Shown here: positions 1 to 6,514 of the stretch, in pieces
Numbering within the stretch: the stretch's first letter is position 1
Layout: each line of letters begins with the position of its first letter
Source of the DNA: Candidatus Woesearchaeota archaeon
GTDB lineage: Archaea > Nanobdellota > Nanobdellia > SCGC-AAA011-G17 > UBA489
Length of the DNA stretch: 14,151 nt
Direction: 5' to 3'
Assembly (NCBI GenBank): GCA_018658955.1
Contig: JABIPM010000020.1
Coordinates: 1-14,151 of the forward strand
Translations under genes and position numbers: made by a program
Notes under the pieces: model-generated
Databases searched by the model: none
Seen by the model: the letters and a program-made list of their open reading frames with translations, nothing else
What the model was told of the DNA's origin: nothing

Positions 1-120
1 CTTTCTTTTCTTCTTTAACTTCAGCTTTCTTTTCTTCTTTAACTTCAGCTTTCTTTTCTTCTTTAACTTCAGCTTTCTTTTCTTCTTTAACTTCAGCTTT
101 CTTTTCTTCTTTAACTTCAG
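1..120 (-). repeat. Five perfect 24-bp tandem repeats inside a coding region
   Basis: The 24-bp unit recurs without a mismatch at 1-24, 25-48, 49-72, 73-96 and 97-120, and may continue beyond the window. On the minus strand it encodes KAEVKEEK in frame. Perfect identity, including synonymous positions, points to recent expansion by slippage or recombination. The unit is a multiple of three, so copy-number change keeps the frame. Confidence 0.95.
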
Positions 121-205
121 CTTTAGTTTCTACTACTTTCTCTTCAGATTCCTTATTTTCAGAAATTTGCTCTTCAGCTACCGTTTCGGATTTATTCTCT
201 GTCAT
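1..205 (-). CDS. 5' part of an unknown gene with a KAEVKEEK-repeat N-terminus (runs off the window)
   Basis: Reading from the ATG at 205-203, the protein begins MTENKSETVAEEQ and continues in frame to the window edge (68 codons seen, no stop). The visible part is highly charged and disordered-looking, rich in Glu, Lys and Val. After about residue 28 it consists of five identical KAEVKEEK octapeptides. No folded domain is visible, so the product cannot be named. Such acidic/basic tails occur on archaeal ribosomal and RNA-binding proteins, but that is only an analogy. The start is supported by a TATA-like element 24-35 bp upstream, which would give a leaderless mRNA. Alternating Lys/Glu could form a single charged helix (inference). 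Confidence 0.7.
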   Translation of the reverse strand, partial: MTENKSETVAEEQISENKESEEKVVETKAEVKEEKKAEVKEEKKAEVKEEKKAEVKEEKKAEVKEEKK

Positions 206-228
206 ATCTCAAACATCCACAAAATCCA

Positions 229-240
229 TTTATAAATTTA
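229..240 (-). promoter_or_regulatory. TATA-like promoter of the repeat-containing gene
   Basis: On the minus strand this reads TAAATTTATAAA, a good archaeal TATA box. Its centre is about 29 bp upstream of the ATG at 205, so transcription should start at or just before the start codon (leaderless). Confidence 0.6.
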
Positions 241-263
241 ACTATAATGAGATAATCTGACCC

Positions 264-293
264 CTCTAAGAGATATTTTAGCCACTCTAAGAG
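264..293. promoter_or_regulatory. Two CTCTAAGAG palindromes 21 bp apart
   Basis: CTCTAAGAG (CTCT-A-AGAG, odd-length palindrome) occurs at 264-272 and 285-293, and the match extends one more base to CTCTAAGAGA. The centres are 21 bp apart, two helical turns, which would place two bound dimers on one face of the DNA. The pair lies about 24-55 bp upstream of the minus-strand TATA box at 229-240, a position suited to an activator. The regulator is unknown. Confidence 0.4.
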
Positions 294-302
294 AGACCTA
301 TC

Positions 303-330
303 TATAATAAAATAAAAAAAAAGAAATAAA
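303..330 (-). terminator. T-rich terminator after the membrane-protein gene
   Basis: Just beyond the TAG of the membrane-protein gene, the minus strand reads as a T-rich tract including nine consecutive T (plus-strand A run 314-322). Archaeal RNA polymerase terminates at such oligo-T stretches without needing a hairpin. No stem is seen. Confidence 0.45.
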
Positions 331-338
331 AGGAATAA

Positions 339-1010
339 CTAAAAGTTCTTCCTAATACCCTTAATAAGATTCTCAGACTCTTTCCTAAGACCTAGACCTA
401 AGCCAATTCCAAGAGCTAAAGCAACACCGATTGCCAGAGCGCCGATTATTAATAGGAAAGTATGTTCTAGTATTCCCACATTAACACCTATTTGTTCAAG
501 AGCCATAATAATAACCATGAACAGAATAACTGCTTTTAATATTCCAGCACTTGCTCTGACACCCTTTTGTTTTGAGTGTTCCCAAGTCTTGTAATAGATG
601 TAATTTGCCGCAGCAATACCGAATAATAATACGATAATAGCTACAATTACATTAGGTAACCAATCTACAAATTGTCCTAACAATACGCTTAAGGTTCCAA
701 GATTTACCAAGGAAACTGCTTGTTGTAAGAACAGTATAATGATATACCACTTAAATATTTCACCTGCCACTGCTGGCACGTGAGTGTGTCCAATTGTCTT
801 TGAGAGCCTGGCTTTTTTGACATAACTGTCAACGTTAAGTTTTTCTAACACAACCTTCAATGCATGACCTAAAATTACTGCTACAAAACCACCTACTACT
901 AGTACGATAATTGCTGCAACTAACCCAGGTAATTGTTCAACCAAAGAGTACCATACAGCACTTAATGGATTGATTATTGATGTTGTCGTTTCACCTAAAA
1001 AACCAGTCAC
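339..1010 (-). CDS. Membrane protein with MscS-associated conserved TM helices
   Basis: A 223-residue membrane protein with about five hydrophobic segments, near residues 28-48, 85-104, 119-140, 155-172 and 184-206. It has two similar units of the type found as 'conserved TM helix' repeats beside small mechanosensitive channels (LPGLVAAIIVLVVGG and LPNVIVAIIVLLFGI). The last helix is Gly/Ala-rich (ALALGIGLGLGLRKE), recalling the pore helix of MscS, but the cytoplasmic beta domain of MscS is absent. It may form or modulate a small channel in the cytoplasmic membrane (inference). The start codon is GTG at 1010, chosen because a strong GGAGGTG motif lies at 1018-1024 with 7-nt spacing. Unlike most neighbours, it probably has a leader of about 50 nt. 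Confidence 0.75.
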   Translation of the reverse strand: MTGFLGETTTSIINPLSAVWYSLVEQLPGLVAAIIVLVVGGFVAVILGHALKVVLEKLNVDSYVKKARLSKTIGHTHVPAVAGEIFKWYIIILFLQQAVSLVNLGTLSVLLGQFVDWLPNVIVAIIVLLFGIAAANYIYYKTWEHSKQKGVRASAGILKAVILFMVIIMALEQIGVNVGILEHTFLLIIGALAIGVALALGIGLGLGLRKESENLIKGIRKNF

Positions 1011-1017
1011 TATTGTT

Positions 1018-1024
1018 CACCTCC
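1018..1024 (-). promoter_or_regulatory. Strong SD (GGAGGTG) fixing a GTG start
   Basis: The minus strand reads GGAGGTG seven nucleotides before the GTG start of the membrane-protein gene, nearly the full complement of the 16S rRNA tail. It decides the start at 1010. Confidence 0.8.
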
Positions 1025-1082
1025 GTTTTCCCTAAAATTATTAGGAACATAATGACTATGTTAATTACATTTTGTTTAAAAA

Positions 1083-1092
1083 AATTTATAAC
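1083..1092 (-). promoter_or_regulatory. TATA-like promoter of the membrane-protein gene
   Basis: The minus strand reads GGTTATAAATTT here. Initiation about 27 bp downstream (near 1060) would give a leader of some 50 nt carrying the SD. A second AT-rich box (TTTATAAT, 1094-1101) is close by, so the exact element is uncertain. Confidence 0.4.
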
Positions 1093-1187
1093 CATTATAA
1101 AGTGTATACAAATCGGAAACAAAATCAAAAACTATTAAAAGAAAGAGTTTATCTAAAACTACAACAAAATTCTAATAAAAATTAAAA

Positions 1188-1655
1188 ATGAATCCCAATA
1201 AAAAATTAATAATACTAGACCTTTACAAAACAATTTGGGGATCAAATTTACCATTGAGAAATGGACTGTATGAATTTCTAAACAGAGATCCGAAAAAGAT
1301 ATTTACTATTTGTACCGATGATCCAGATAAAAATGAAGTGAATAAATTATTAACAGAATTAAATATTCAAAATAATTTTGATAGCATTTACACTTACGAG
1401 GATATGATTAAATTAGAAACTCATATGTTTCCAAATGGAAAAGATTTAACTCAAATTTGTAAAGATTATCAAATTTCTAAAAAAGAAACAATATTCATAG
1501 GAGACAGTGATAGAGATAGAACTGACGCCCAAAGAGAAGGAATAAGTTTCATACATGTACCTGAATATACAAAACAAAGTGAACAGTTTAGTTTTGATTT
1601 AATTAATATAAATAATATAACTCAAAGGTACAGAGACCTTAGAGATATAAAATAA
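1188..1655 (+). CDS. HAD-superfamily phosphatase/hydrolase
   Basis: A 155-residue haloacid-dehalogenase-fold protein. Motif I is D11-L-Y13-K-T15, motif II is probably T43 in FTICTDD, motif III is a Lys near 75-85, and motif IV is G105-DSDRD-110, the classic GDSxxD. The nucleophile Asp11 and the Mg-binding acidic residues are present. The second Asp of DxD is Tyr, as in the DxYxT motif of haloacid dehalogenases, so the usual Asp general acid is missing. The cap is minimal (about residues 16-38), suggesting a capless or small-cap enzyme. The substrate is unknown. An AT-rich TTTATCTAAA at about 1148-1157 may be its promoter. It converges on rpoK with only 4 bp between stop codons. Confidence 0.8.
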   Translation: MNPNKKLIILDLYKTIWGSNLPLRNGLYEFLNRDPKKIFTICTDDPDKNEVNKLLTELNIQNNFDSIYTYEDMIKLETHMFPNGKDLTQICKDYQISKKETIFIGDSDRDRTDAQREGISFIHVPEYTKQSEQFSFDLININNITQRYRDLRDIK

Positions 1656-1659
1656 AAAA

Positions 1660-1863
1660 TTATGCCTTTTTTGAAGGCAACGGTCTTTTGATAGAAATTG
1701 GTAAAAGGCCACCATCGAATTCTCTTTTAGCTAATTCGATTGGACTAAATTTAATTTCTTCTAAAACCTTTTTAGTAGTTTTAAGCAAAAGGGGAGCACC
1801 CATTGCAATTTGCAATGCTCTTGCCCCAATGATTCTTGCTTTTTCATACTTAGTAACTCTCAT
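1660..1863 (-). CDS. rpoK: DNA-directed RNA polymerase subunit K (omega/Rpb6 homologue)
   Basis: A 67-residue protein with the full RpoK signature: TKYEKARIIGARALQIAMGAP (residues 4-24), then PIELAKREFDGGLLPISIKRPLP near the C-terminus. RpoK/Rpb6/omega clamps the largest polymerase subunit and aids assembly; length is normal for Archaea (about 55-70). It is the last gene of the exosome operon: its ATG lies 1 nt after the rrp42 stop, and AAGGAG about 11 nt upstream lies within the rrp42 end. In many archaea the operon runs on into rpl37ae and rpoP after rrp42, and rpoK sits with rpoN/S9/L13 or S2 genes, so this position is unusual. Identification is secure. Confidence 0.93.
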   Translation of the reverse strand: MRVTKYEKARIIGARALQIAMGAPLLLKTTKKVLEEIKFSPIELAKREFDGGLLPISIKRPLPSKKA

Positions 1864-1864
1864 G

Positions 1865-2647
1865 TTATAATGCGCTCCTTAGTATGTCAACTTTTTCATA
1901 TGCAATGCTAACCATTTGTTTAACATCTTCTGATGTAAGTGGTTCTTTTCCACCTTTTTGCATAGCACAAATAGTTCCATCTTTCAAAAATGCAACAGTT
2001 AACCTAGCATCTAAGAATTCTTCTTCTTCACAAGAAGGATCAACAATGTAATCACCGTGAATTTTTAACACAGTAACTTCGATTGGTTCATCTTCCAACG
2101 GAATAGATTTCTTAGTTCTATTGTAGTAATCAATTTTTCCAGTTTTCTTATCGAATTCTGGGAATTTTGCATCTTTCAAAGCAGCTAACGCAGCTAATGA
2201 ACAAGCATCTCTAAGATTACCTGCATCATTCATCGGATACATATCAATAATTACTTGCCACACCATTTCACCTTCCTTAATACAAAGTTTAGTAAAATCC
2301 ATAGCTCCACTTTCTCTGATACCTCTATCAACAACTCTTGCAAGTTCAATTGATTCAATACTAGGCGGACCCATTTCAAATCTATCACTAGCAAAAGGAG
2401 ATAGTTCAGCACCAACCATAATTGATCCTTGATTAGGAGAATCAGGGTAAGGTGTGGAAATATCCATTTTAACTCCTGCAACAACTTCTGTTTCTCCAAT
2501 TCTTACTCTTGCAGAACCTTCAGCAGTTTTAGGTGAGATACCATACTCAACAGAAACATCGCTTCTGTATTCCAGAAGATCTCTTCCGTCTTGTCTTTTA
2601 CCTTTTTCAATTAATTGGTGTATATGTTCCTTAATTATTTTTGCCAT
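1865..2647 (-). CDS. rrp42: Exosome complex subunit Rrp42
   Basis: A 260-residue RNase PH-fold protein, the catalytically inactive partner that alternates with Rrp41 in the archaeal exosome hexamer degrading RNA 3' to 5' with phosphate. Visible signatures are GKRQDGRDLLEYR (16-28), GSARVRIGETEVVAGVK (44-60), the segment GPPSIESIELARVVDRGIRE (93-112) and DAGNLRDACSLAALAAL in the middle. The start is the ATG at 2647, giving MAKIIKEHIHQLIEKG. A longer in-frame reading would run 20 residues into rrp41 and has no family support. The rrp41 stop ends 1 nt before, and GAGGT with 9-nt spacing lies inside the last rrp41 codons, so the genes are translationally coupled. Confidence 0.95.
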   Translation of the reverse strand: MAKIIKEHIHQLIEKGKRQDGRDLLEYRSDVSVEYGISPKTAEGSARVRIGETEVVAGVKMDISTPYPDSPNQGSIMVGAELSPFASDRFEMGPPSIESIELARVVDRGIRESGAMDFTKLCIKEGEMVWQVIIDMYPMNDAGNLRDACSLAALAALKDAKFPEFDKKTGKIDYYNRTKKSIPLEDEPIEVTVLKIHGDYIVDPSCEEEEFLDARLTVAFLKDGTICAMQKGGKEPLTSEDVKQMVSIAYEKVDILRSAL

Positions 2648-2648
2648 T

Positions 2649-3353
2649 TTATTCGTACCTCGCTGCAATTGTTTCTTTTTGAAGTTTGTATATTTTATCA
2701 CATACAACCTTTGCTAAATCAACAGCTTTACCCAAATCTTCTTGGCTGATTAATCCATCCAATTGTAAAAGAGTAATTTCTTTCTCATTAGGCATCATTG
2801 CAATTGGAATATCTACTGCATCTTCAACATCCTCTTCAGGTTTGTCTAAGTCTGCAACAACTTCTCCATTTACTTTTCCAACAGCTACAGCTGAAACTAA
2901 ATCTTTCATTTCAAAACCTGCATCTGCTAGTGCCATAGATGCAGCAGTAATTGCTGCACATCTTGTTCCTGCATCTGTTTGAATTAAATTAATAAAAACA
3001 TCAATACTGCAACCAGGATAATTATCCAACTTAACTGCAGGGGTTAATGCATTTTCAATTACTAAATTAATTTCTTTAGCTCTTCTGTTTGGGCCAGGTC
3101 TAACTCTGTTTCCACTTCCAGAAAAAGCCATCATATTGTAAATACATCTAATTTTTCCTCTTTCAGGATCTTGTAAAAACTTAGGATGTAATTTTTTAGG
3201 ACCTCTTACTGAAGCAATTGCAATTGTTTTTCCAATTCTAAACATTGCACTTCCTTTAGCACTAGGGATTACTCCTAACTTTGCTTCCATCTCTCTAAGA
3301 CCGTCAGCCTTTCTACCATCATGTCTCTTTACGGCTTTTGTATTTTTACTCAT
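2649..3353 (-). CDS. rrp41: Exosome complex subunit Rrp41 (catalytic)
   Basis: A 234-residue RNase PH-fold subunit carrying the phosphorolytic active site of the archaeal exosome. Visible features: RHDGRKADGLREM at 10-22, the phosphate/RNA-binding Arg pair R90-R91 (NRRAKEI), GTR at 129-131, and the acidic segment ending D175...D178..D181-IPIA, where D181 matches the catalytic Asp position. Everything expected of an active subunit is present. The ATG overlaps the rrp4 TGA by 4 nt (ATGA, 3350-3353), and GGGAG lies 6 nt upstream. Length is close to the usual 240-250 residues. Confidence 0.95.
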   Translation of the reverse strand: MSKNTKAVKRHDGRKADGLREMEAKLGVIPSAKGSAMFRIGKTIAIASVRGPKKLHPKFLQDPERGKIRCIYNMMAFSGSGNRVRPGPNRRAKEINLVIENALTPAVKLDNYPGCSIDVFINLIQTDAGTRCAAITAASMALADAGFEMKDLVSAVAVGKVNGEVVADLDKPEEDVEDAVDIPIAMMPNEKEITLLQLDGLISQEDLGKAVDLAKVVCDKIYKLQKETIAARYE

Positions 3354-4189
3354 TTTTTACTCCCTTTGCCCTTCTTACCGCCAACTGCTCTTCTTACAGG
3401 TTGTTCTTCTTCATCAGATTCTTCCTTAGAGTCAGTCTTAGAGCTTTTCTTTTCTTTAGTTGTTTTTTCAGTTTCATGTGCTTTTTCTTCAGCATCATCA
3501 ACAACTACGTCCTTCATTCTTTCATCAAGGAATTTTTCAATTTTCTCAGTTAAACCTTGTTCATGACCTCTTTCATTAATCATTTCTATTGCTTCAATAG
3601 CTGCAAGTTCATGTTCAGGTGCACCTTGAATCCATGCAATTCCATTTTGACCAATGATAAGTCTGCAACCAGTTTTTTCTTTAATTAAACCAATCATGCT
3701 TCCTTGTTTTCCAATTACTCTTGGAACTTTTGAAGGATTAACATTCACTAATCTTCCGCCACTAAGTTTTCTCAAACCTGGACCCTTCATAGTAAGTATC
3801 ATATTTTTTCTTGTAACTTGTATTAGTTTAGCAAGAACATAGTCTCCATAGTTGTAATATTGACAAAGTTCATCTCCGTCACCAACATATTCCGGAACTT
3901 CTCTTAATGATAAGATTCCATCTCTGTATCCATCTATACTTGCAAACCAAACTGTGTTGGTCATTTCAGTAATTTTAGCAATAACCATATCTCCAGGTCT
4001 TGCTCTATAATGAGATTTAAGAGGTATAATCCTCAAAACTCTTCCGTTTATTCCTAGAACACCCATAATTGAGCTTCTAATATTTTCACCGTCTCTATAT
4101 GCTCCACCAGCAGGTAAATAATCCATACCTTCAGCCAATGTTTGACCGGGAACTACGATTTCTTTTTCTTTAACAAATAATTCTCCCAT
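3350..4189 (-). CDS. rrp4: Exosome RNA-binding cap subunit Rrp4
   Basis: A 279-residue cap protein that binds substrate RNA and feeds it into the Rrp41-Rrp42 ring. Domains in order: N-terminal domain (about 1-55, VPGQTLAEGMDYLPAGGAYR), S1 domain (about 60-135, RARPGDMVIAKITE...), and KH domain (about 150-205) with GxxG as G160-K-Q-G163. A charged low-complexity tail follows (about 225-279, Lys/Glu/Ser then GGKKGKGSKK), longer than typical and probably disordered. The start is the ATG at 4189, because AAGGAG lies 9-11 nt upstream; an ATG seven codons earlier would place that SD inside the gene. The SD overlaps the end of the SBDS gene. Confidence 0.95.
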   Translation of the reverse strand: MGELFVKEKEIVVPGQTLAEGMDYLPAGGAYRDGENIRSSIMGVLGINGRVLRIIPLKSHYRARPGDMVIAKITEMTNTVWFASIDGYRDGILSLREVPEYVGDGDELCQYYNYGDYVLAKLIQVTRKNMILTMKGPGLRKLSGGRLVNVNPSKVPRVIGKQGSMIGLIKEKTGCRLIIGQNGIAWIQGAPEHELAAIEAIEMINERGHEQGLTEKIEKFLDERMKDVVVDDAEEKAHETEKTTKEKKSSKTDSKEESDEEEQPVRRAVGGKKGKGSKK

Positions 4190-4202
4190 ATTTATTCTCT
4201 CC

Positions 4203-4904
4203 TTATTCAATAATTTTTAATATTTTACTCTCCACTTGTCCGTGAGAGATTTTATTTAACTCGTCAAAAAACTCATCTAAAATTCCAGAAGGAATTTCAA
4301 CAATTGAGTAATATGATCCGTCACTTAACCATTCTTCTTTCTTAACCTTGTGTTTGTGTACAATGCCTTTTGCTTGTCCACCATATGAAGCTGGAATTTT
4401 AATTTCAACTTCTTTTCTTTCAAGTTTAATAGGAATAATGGCCCTTAACTCTTTGATCGCGTCTTCTAATTGTTCATCTGCAGATCTATTTTCATCTATT
4501 CTAAACTTAGATTCACTTATTGCATTCTCAATCCTATTAAGAGGATGAGGGTATCCAGTTTTACTATCTACTGCATTTACATGAACTAGATTAATCAATT
4601 TTTTCAACTTAGCTTCTTTTTCAGATTCTCTGTGCTTAGTAGTAAGTTGAATTTCGCCTTCTTTCAAAATTTTAGTTATCACTTCATTAACGTCTTCAGT
4701 TTGAAAAACCTCTTGAAAATCACTAGTGCTTGCTTTTTCACCTTTCTTTACATCAAAGTAAATTTCAGTAGTTGCAAGAATATCCTCAAATGAAACATTC
4801 TTGCCTTCTTTGAATTCCAAAGCTTTATCGCAATCTACCTTAATCTCAAAGTGTTTTCCGCCCTTCTTTAATCTGGCAATTACTGCCTTATCTACGTCAA
4901 CCAT
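4203..4904 (-). CDS. sbds: Ribosome maturation protein SBDS homologue (aSdo1)
   Basis: A 233-residue SBDS/Sdo1 protein. In eukaryotes SBDS with EFL1 removes eIF6 from the 60S subunit; the archaeal homologue binds the large subunit and is thought to act similarly. It opens MVDVDKAVIARLKKGGKHFE (FYSH domain, about 1-87, ending GEIQLTTKHRE). A helical domain with YPHPLNRIENAI and a C-terminal ferredoxin-like domain follow. The start is the ATG at 4904, which fits the family N-terminus; the in-frame GTG at 4916 belongs to a GTGA that more likely acts as a weak SD. It lies 16 nt after the psmA stop, in the usual exosome-operon place. Confidence 0.94.
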   Translation of the reverse strand: MVDVDKAVIARLKKGGKHFEIKVDCDKALEFKEGKNVSFEDILATTEIYFDVKKGEKASTSDFQEVFQTEDVNEVITKILKEGEIQLTTKHRESEKEAKLKKLINLVHVNAVDSKTGYPHPLNRIENAISESKFRIDENRSADEQLEDAIKELRAIIPIKLERKEVEIKIPASYGGQAKGIVHKHKVKKEEWLSDGSYYSIVEIPSGILDEFFDELNKISHGQVESKILKIIE

Positions 4905-4920
4905 TTTAAATTTCACAAAA

Positions 4921-5640
4921 CTACTTTGTAGCTTTGCTTAATTCCTCCTTAGTATATCTTTTGAAATTCTTATCTTCTGAAAAGATGTATGCACCATCAA
5001 TAGTATTTATGTTGAAATTTTCTCCAAGAGTTCTTTTCAATGCACTCATTGCAAGTTTAAGTCCTTGTTCAACAGTCATTGAATCTTTATACTCTTTGTC
5101 AAGAATTTCTTTTACTGCATCATCCATTTCACCAATAGCTGTTGCTTTGTATTCAAAGAACATCCCTGTTGGATCTGTAACAAATACATGATTCTCTTCT
5201 CCAACACCCATAAACATAATACTAACTCCGAAAGGTCTTGCCCCTCCAACTTGAGTATACATTTGTTTAGTGTTACAGATATCTTTAACCAAAGTTTCTG
5301 TTGCTATTTGAGTATTGTAAGTAACTCTATGTTGTTGCGCAATAACTTGTGCTTTTTCAACTAAAATTCTTCCATCACTCAAAATACCTGAAGCACTTGC
5401 TCCAATGTGATCATCAATTTGAAAAATCTTTTCAACTGATTTTCCCACCATCAATTTTTCAACTATTCTTTTGTCTGCTAAAATCAAAACTCCGTCCTTA
5501 CATGCAATTCCAATTGCTGTTGAACCTGATTTGATTGTTTTTCTAGCGTATTCTACTTGTAAAAGTCTACCATCTGGACTAAAGACTGTACTTGCCCTAT
5601 CATATCCCATTGCTTGGTGACTCATTTCATCTGCTTGCAT
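4921..5640 (-). CDS. psmA: Proteasome subunit alpha
   Basis: A 239-residue 20S proteasome alpha subunit, forming the outer rings and gate of the core particle. Signatures: GYDRASTVFSPDGRLLQVEY (residues 12-31) with the YDR gate motif, GSTAIGI after it, EKIFQIDDHIGASASGILSD, and YTQVGGARPFGVSIMF. The N-terminal H0 helix and gate are intact, and it lacks the beta-type N-terminal Thr. The ATG at 5640 is chosen because AAGGAGG lies about 8 nt upstream; readings starting earlier overlap pop5 and are not supported. No beta subunit or ATPase gene is in the window. Confidence 0.95.
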   Translation of the reverse strand: MQADEMSHQAMGYDRASTVFSPDGRLLQVEYARKTIKSGSTAIGIACKDGVLILADKRIVEKLMVGKSVEKIFQIDDHIGASASGILSDGRILVEKAQVIAQQHRVTYNTQIATETLVKDICNTKQMYTQVGGARPFGVSIMFMGVGEENHVFVTDPTGMFFEYKATAIGEMDDAVKEILDKEYKDSMTVEQGLKLAMSALKRTLGENFNINTIDGAYIFSEDKNFKRYTKEELSKATK

Positions 5641-5656
5641 CTTAATTTCCTCCTTG

Positions 5657-6010
5657 TTAACAAGTATAAACTTGCTCCGCTTTGTTAATATTTCCTGAAA
5701 CTCCAATACAACTCACTGTTGCATCTTGCTTTCCAATTTTATTTATACACATTAAACCAACTTTAACATGGTCAACATATTTTCTATCCACTCGGATTAT
5801 TCCTTGCTTTCCAGAACCTTTGACAAACAACACTCCCGCGTTGTTATATCCATATTCTCCTAAAAATTTAAGTAGATCATTATTTGCTTTATTTTTGAAT
5901 TCCCTATAGTCTAAAGCCTTGTTTCCAAAATAGTCCACACTATAGACAAGATACCTTTTCTTTTCTCGTAAAGTGGGTCTTAATACCCTTAATTTGGTCT
6001 TTTTTTGCAT
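5657..6010 (-). CDS. rnp2: RNase P protein component 2 (Pop5/Rpp14 family)
   Basis: A 117-residue Pop5 homologue. With Rpp30 it forms the core protein pair that activates the RNase P RNA, which removes 5' leaders from pre-tRNA. Diagnostic stretches are LRPTLREKKRYLVYSVD (10-26), GIIRVDRKYVDHVKVGLMCI (70-89) and the C-terminal CIGVSGNINKAEQ, matching the family's LGVSGTIKK motif. It is the first gene of the rnp2-psmA-sbds-rrp4-rrp41-rrp42-rpoK operon. No SD precedes it; instead a 7-bp inverted repeat lies almost against the ATG. Its usual upstream neighbour rpp30 lies 1.3 kb away behind two inserted genes. Confidence 0.92.
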   Translation of the reverse strand: MQKKTKLRVLRPTLREKKRYLVYSVDYFGNKALDYREFKNKANNDLLKFLGEYGYNNAGVLFVKGSGKQGIIRVDRKYVDHVKVGLMCINKIGKQDATVSCIGVSGNINKAEQVYTC

Positions 6011-6011
6011 T

Positions 6012-6031
6012 TTTCGTATGTATCTACGAAA
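6012..6031 (-). promoter_or_regulatory. Inverted repeat next to the start of the exosome operon
   Basis: TTTCGTA (6012-6018) and TACGAAA (6025-6031) are perfect 7-bp arms around a 6-nt loop, ending 1 nt before the pop5 ATG (6010). If transcription starts near 6058, as the TATA box implies, the stem lies in the leader and could occlude the start codon. As DNA it could instead be a repressor site. Function is inferred only. Confidence 0.4.
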
Positions 6032-6080
6032 GAAATAACCTTTTCCTTCTTCTCTTACAGCAAATATTCCAGAATTTCTA

Positions 6081-6089
6081 ATTTATAAA
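6081..6089 (-). promoter_or_regulatory. TATA-like promoter of the exosome/proteasome operon
   Basis: The minus strand reads CTTTATAAATTAG here, a near-consensus archaeal TATA box. Initiation about 27 bp downstream gives a leader of roughly 45-50 nt, which is unusual beside the leaderless genes nearby. Confidence 0.5.
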
Positions 6090-6117
6090 GATTTCTTAAG
6101 TAAAAATCTAACAAAAC

Positions 6118-6142
6118 CCTTATATATTACTACTAATTAGTA
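6118..6142 (+). promoter_or_regulatory. Promoter with a 12-bp palindrome before the 6152 gene
   Basis: CCTTATATAT (about 6118-6127) is a TATA-like box about 29 bp before the ATG, implying a leaderless mRNA. TACTAATTAGTA at 6131-6142 is a perfect 12-bp palindrome between box and start, where a bound repressor would block initiation. AT-rich palindromes arise by chance in this genome, so confidence is limited. Confidence 0.4.
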
Positions 6143-6151
6143 ACTATTACA

Positions 6152-6514
6152 ATGAAAAAAACATTAACCTCGATTTTAGCAACAATACCTCTGATTACTG
6201 GTTCTTGTAGCAATCAGCTAAATCAAGAAACTCCAGAGATTATTGCATTAAATAACTATTCTAATTTAGTTGAAAATTATTTTGAAGCTAGAAATGGGAA
6301 GATAGAATTAGATGAAGATATTACTGAGTTTTTAAGAGAGTACACAGTTTCAAATGCTACAGAAGTTGAAAAGATATTAATAAAAAATATGTACTATCTA
6401 GAAGACAACGATTATCAAGTAGATAATAATATCAAAAATCTAAATGAAATGTATGATTCTTTGGATCTCAAAAGAAAAATAGCTCTTTATGAAACAATCA
6501 AAGAGTTAAAATAA
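6152..6514 (+). CDS. Small exported protein of unknown function, lipoprotein-like
   Basis: A 120-residue protein not recognised from any family. It begins with a short signal-like segment, MKKTLTSILATIPLITGSC, with Cys19 where a lipoprotein cysteine would sit. The preceding residues (T-G-S) do not fit the strict lipobox, so lipid attachment is uncertain. The rest is acidic, Asn-rich and predicted helical (about 30-118), with no further cysteines and no enzyme motif. It runs opposite to the surrounding conserved genes and separates pop5 from rpp30. Its stop abuts that of the next gene with no intergenic base. Confidence 0.65.
   Translation: MKKTLTSILATIPLITGSCSNQLNQETPEIIALNNYSNLVENYFEARNGKIELDEDITEFLREYTVSNATEVEKILIKNMYYLEDNDYQVDNNIKNLNEMYDSLDLKRKIALYETIKELK

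Noticed and set aside
1..120. 24-bp repeats as a CRISPR or noncoding satellite
   Set aside because: There are no spacers, and the unit is a continuous in-frame coding repeat with a start codon and promoter upstream.
206..338. Possible small RNA gene between the first two genes
   Set aside because: The stretch is explained by a T-rich terminator, twin palindromes and a TATA box; no stable stem or RNA family motif is visible.
2251..2499. Minus-strand open frame inside rrp42
   Set aside because: It lies wholly within the secure Rrp42 reading frame and shows only Leu-rich shifted sequence without a family match.
1865..2707. Longer Rrp42 reading beginning at 2707
   Set aside because: It would overlap 59 bp of rrp41; the SD and family N-terminus place the start at 2647.
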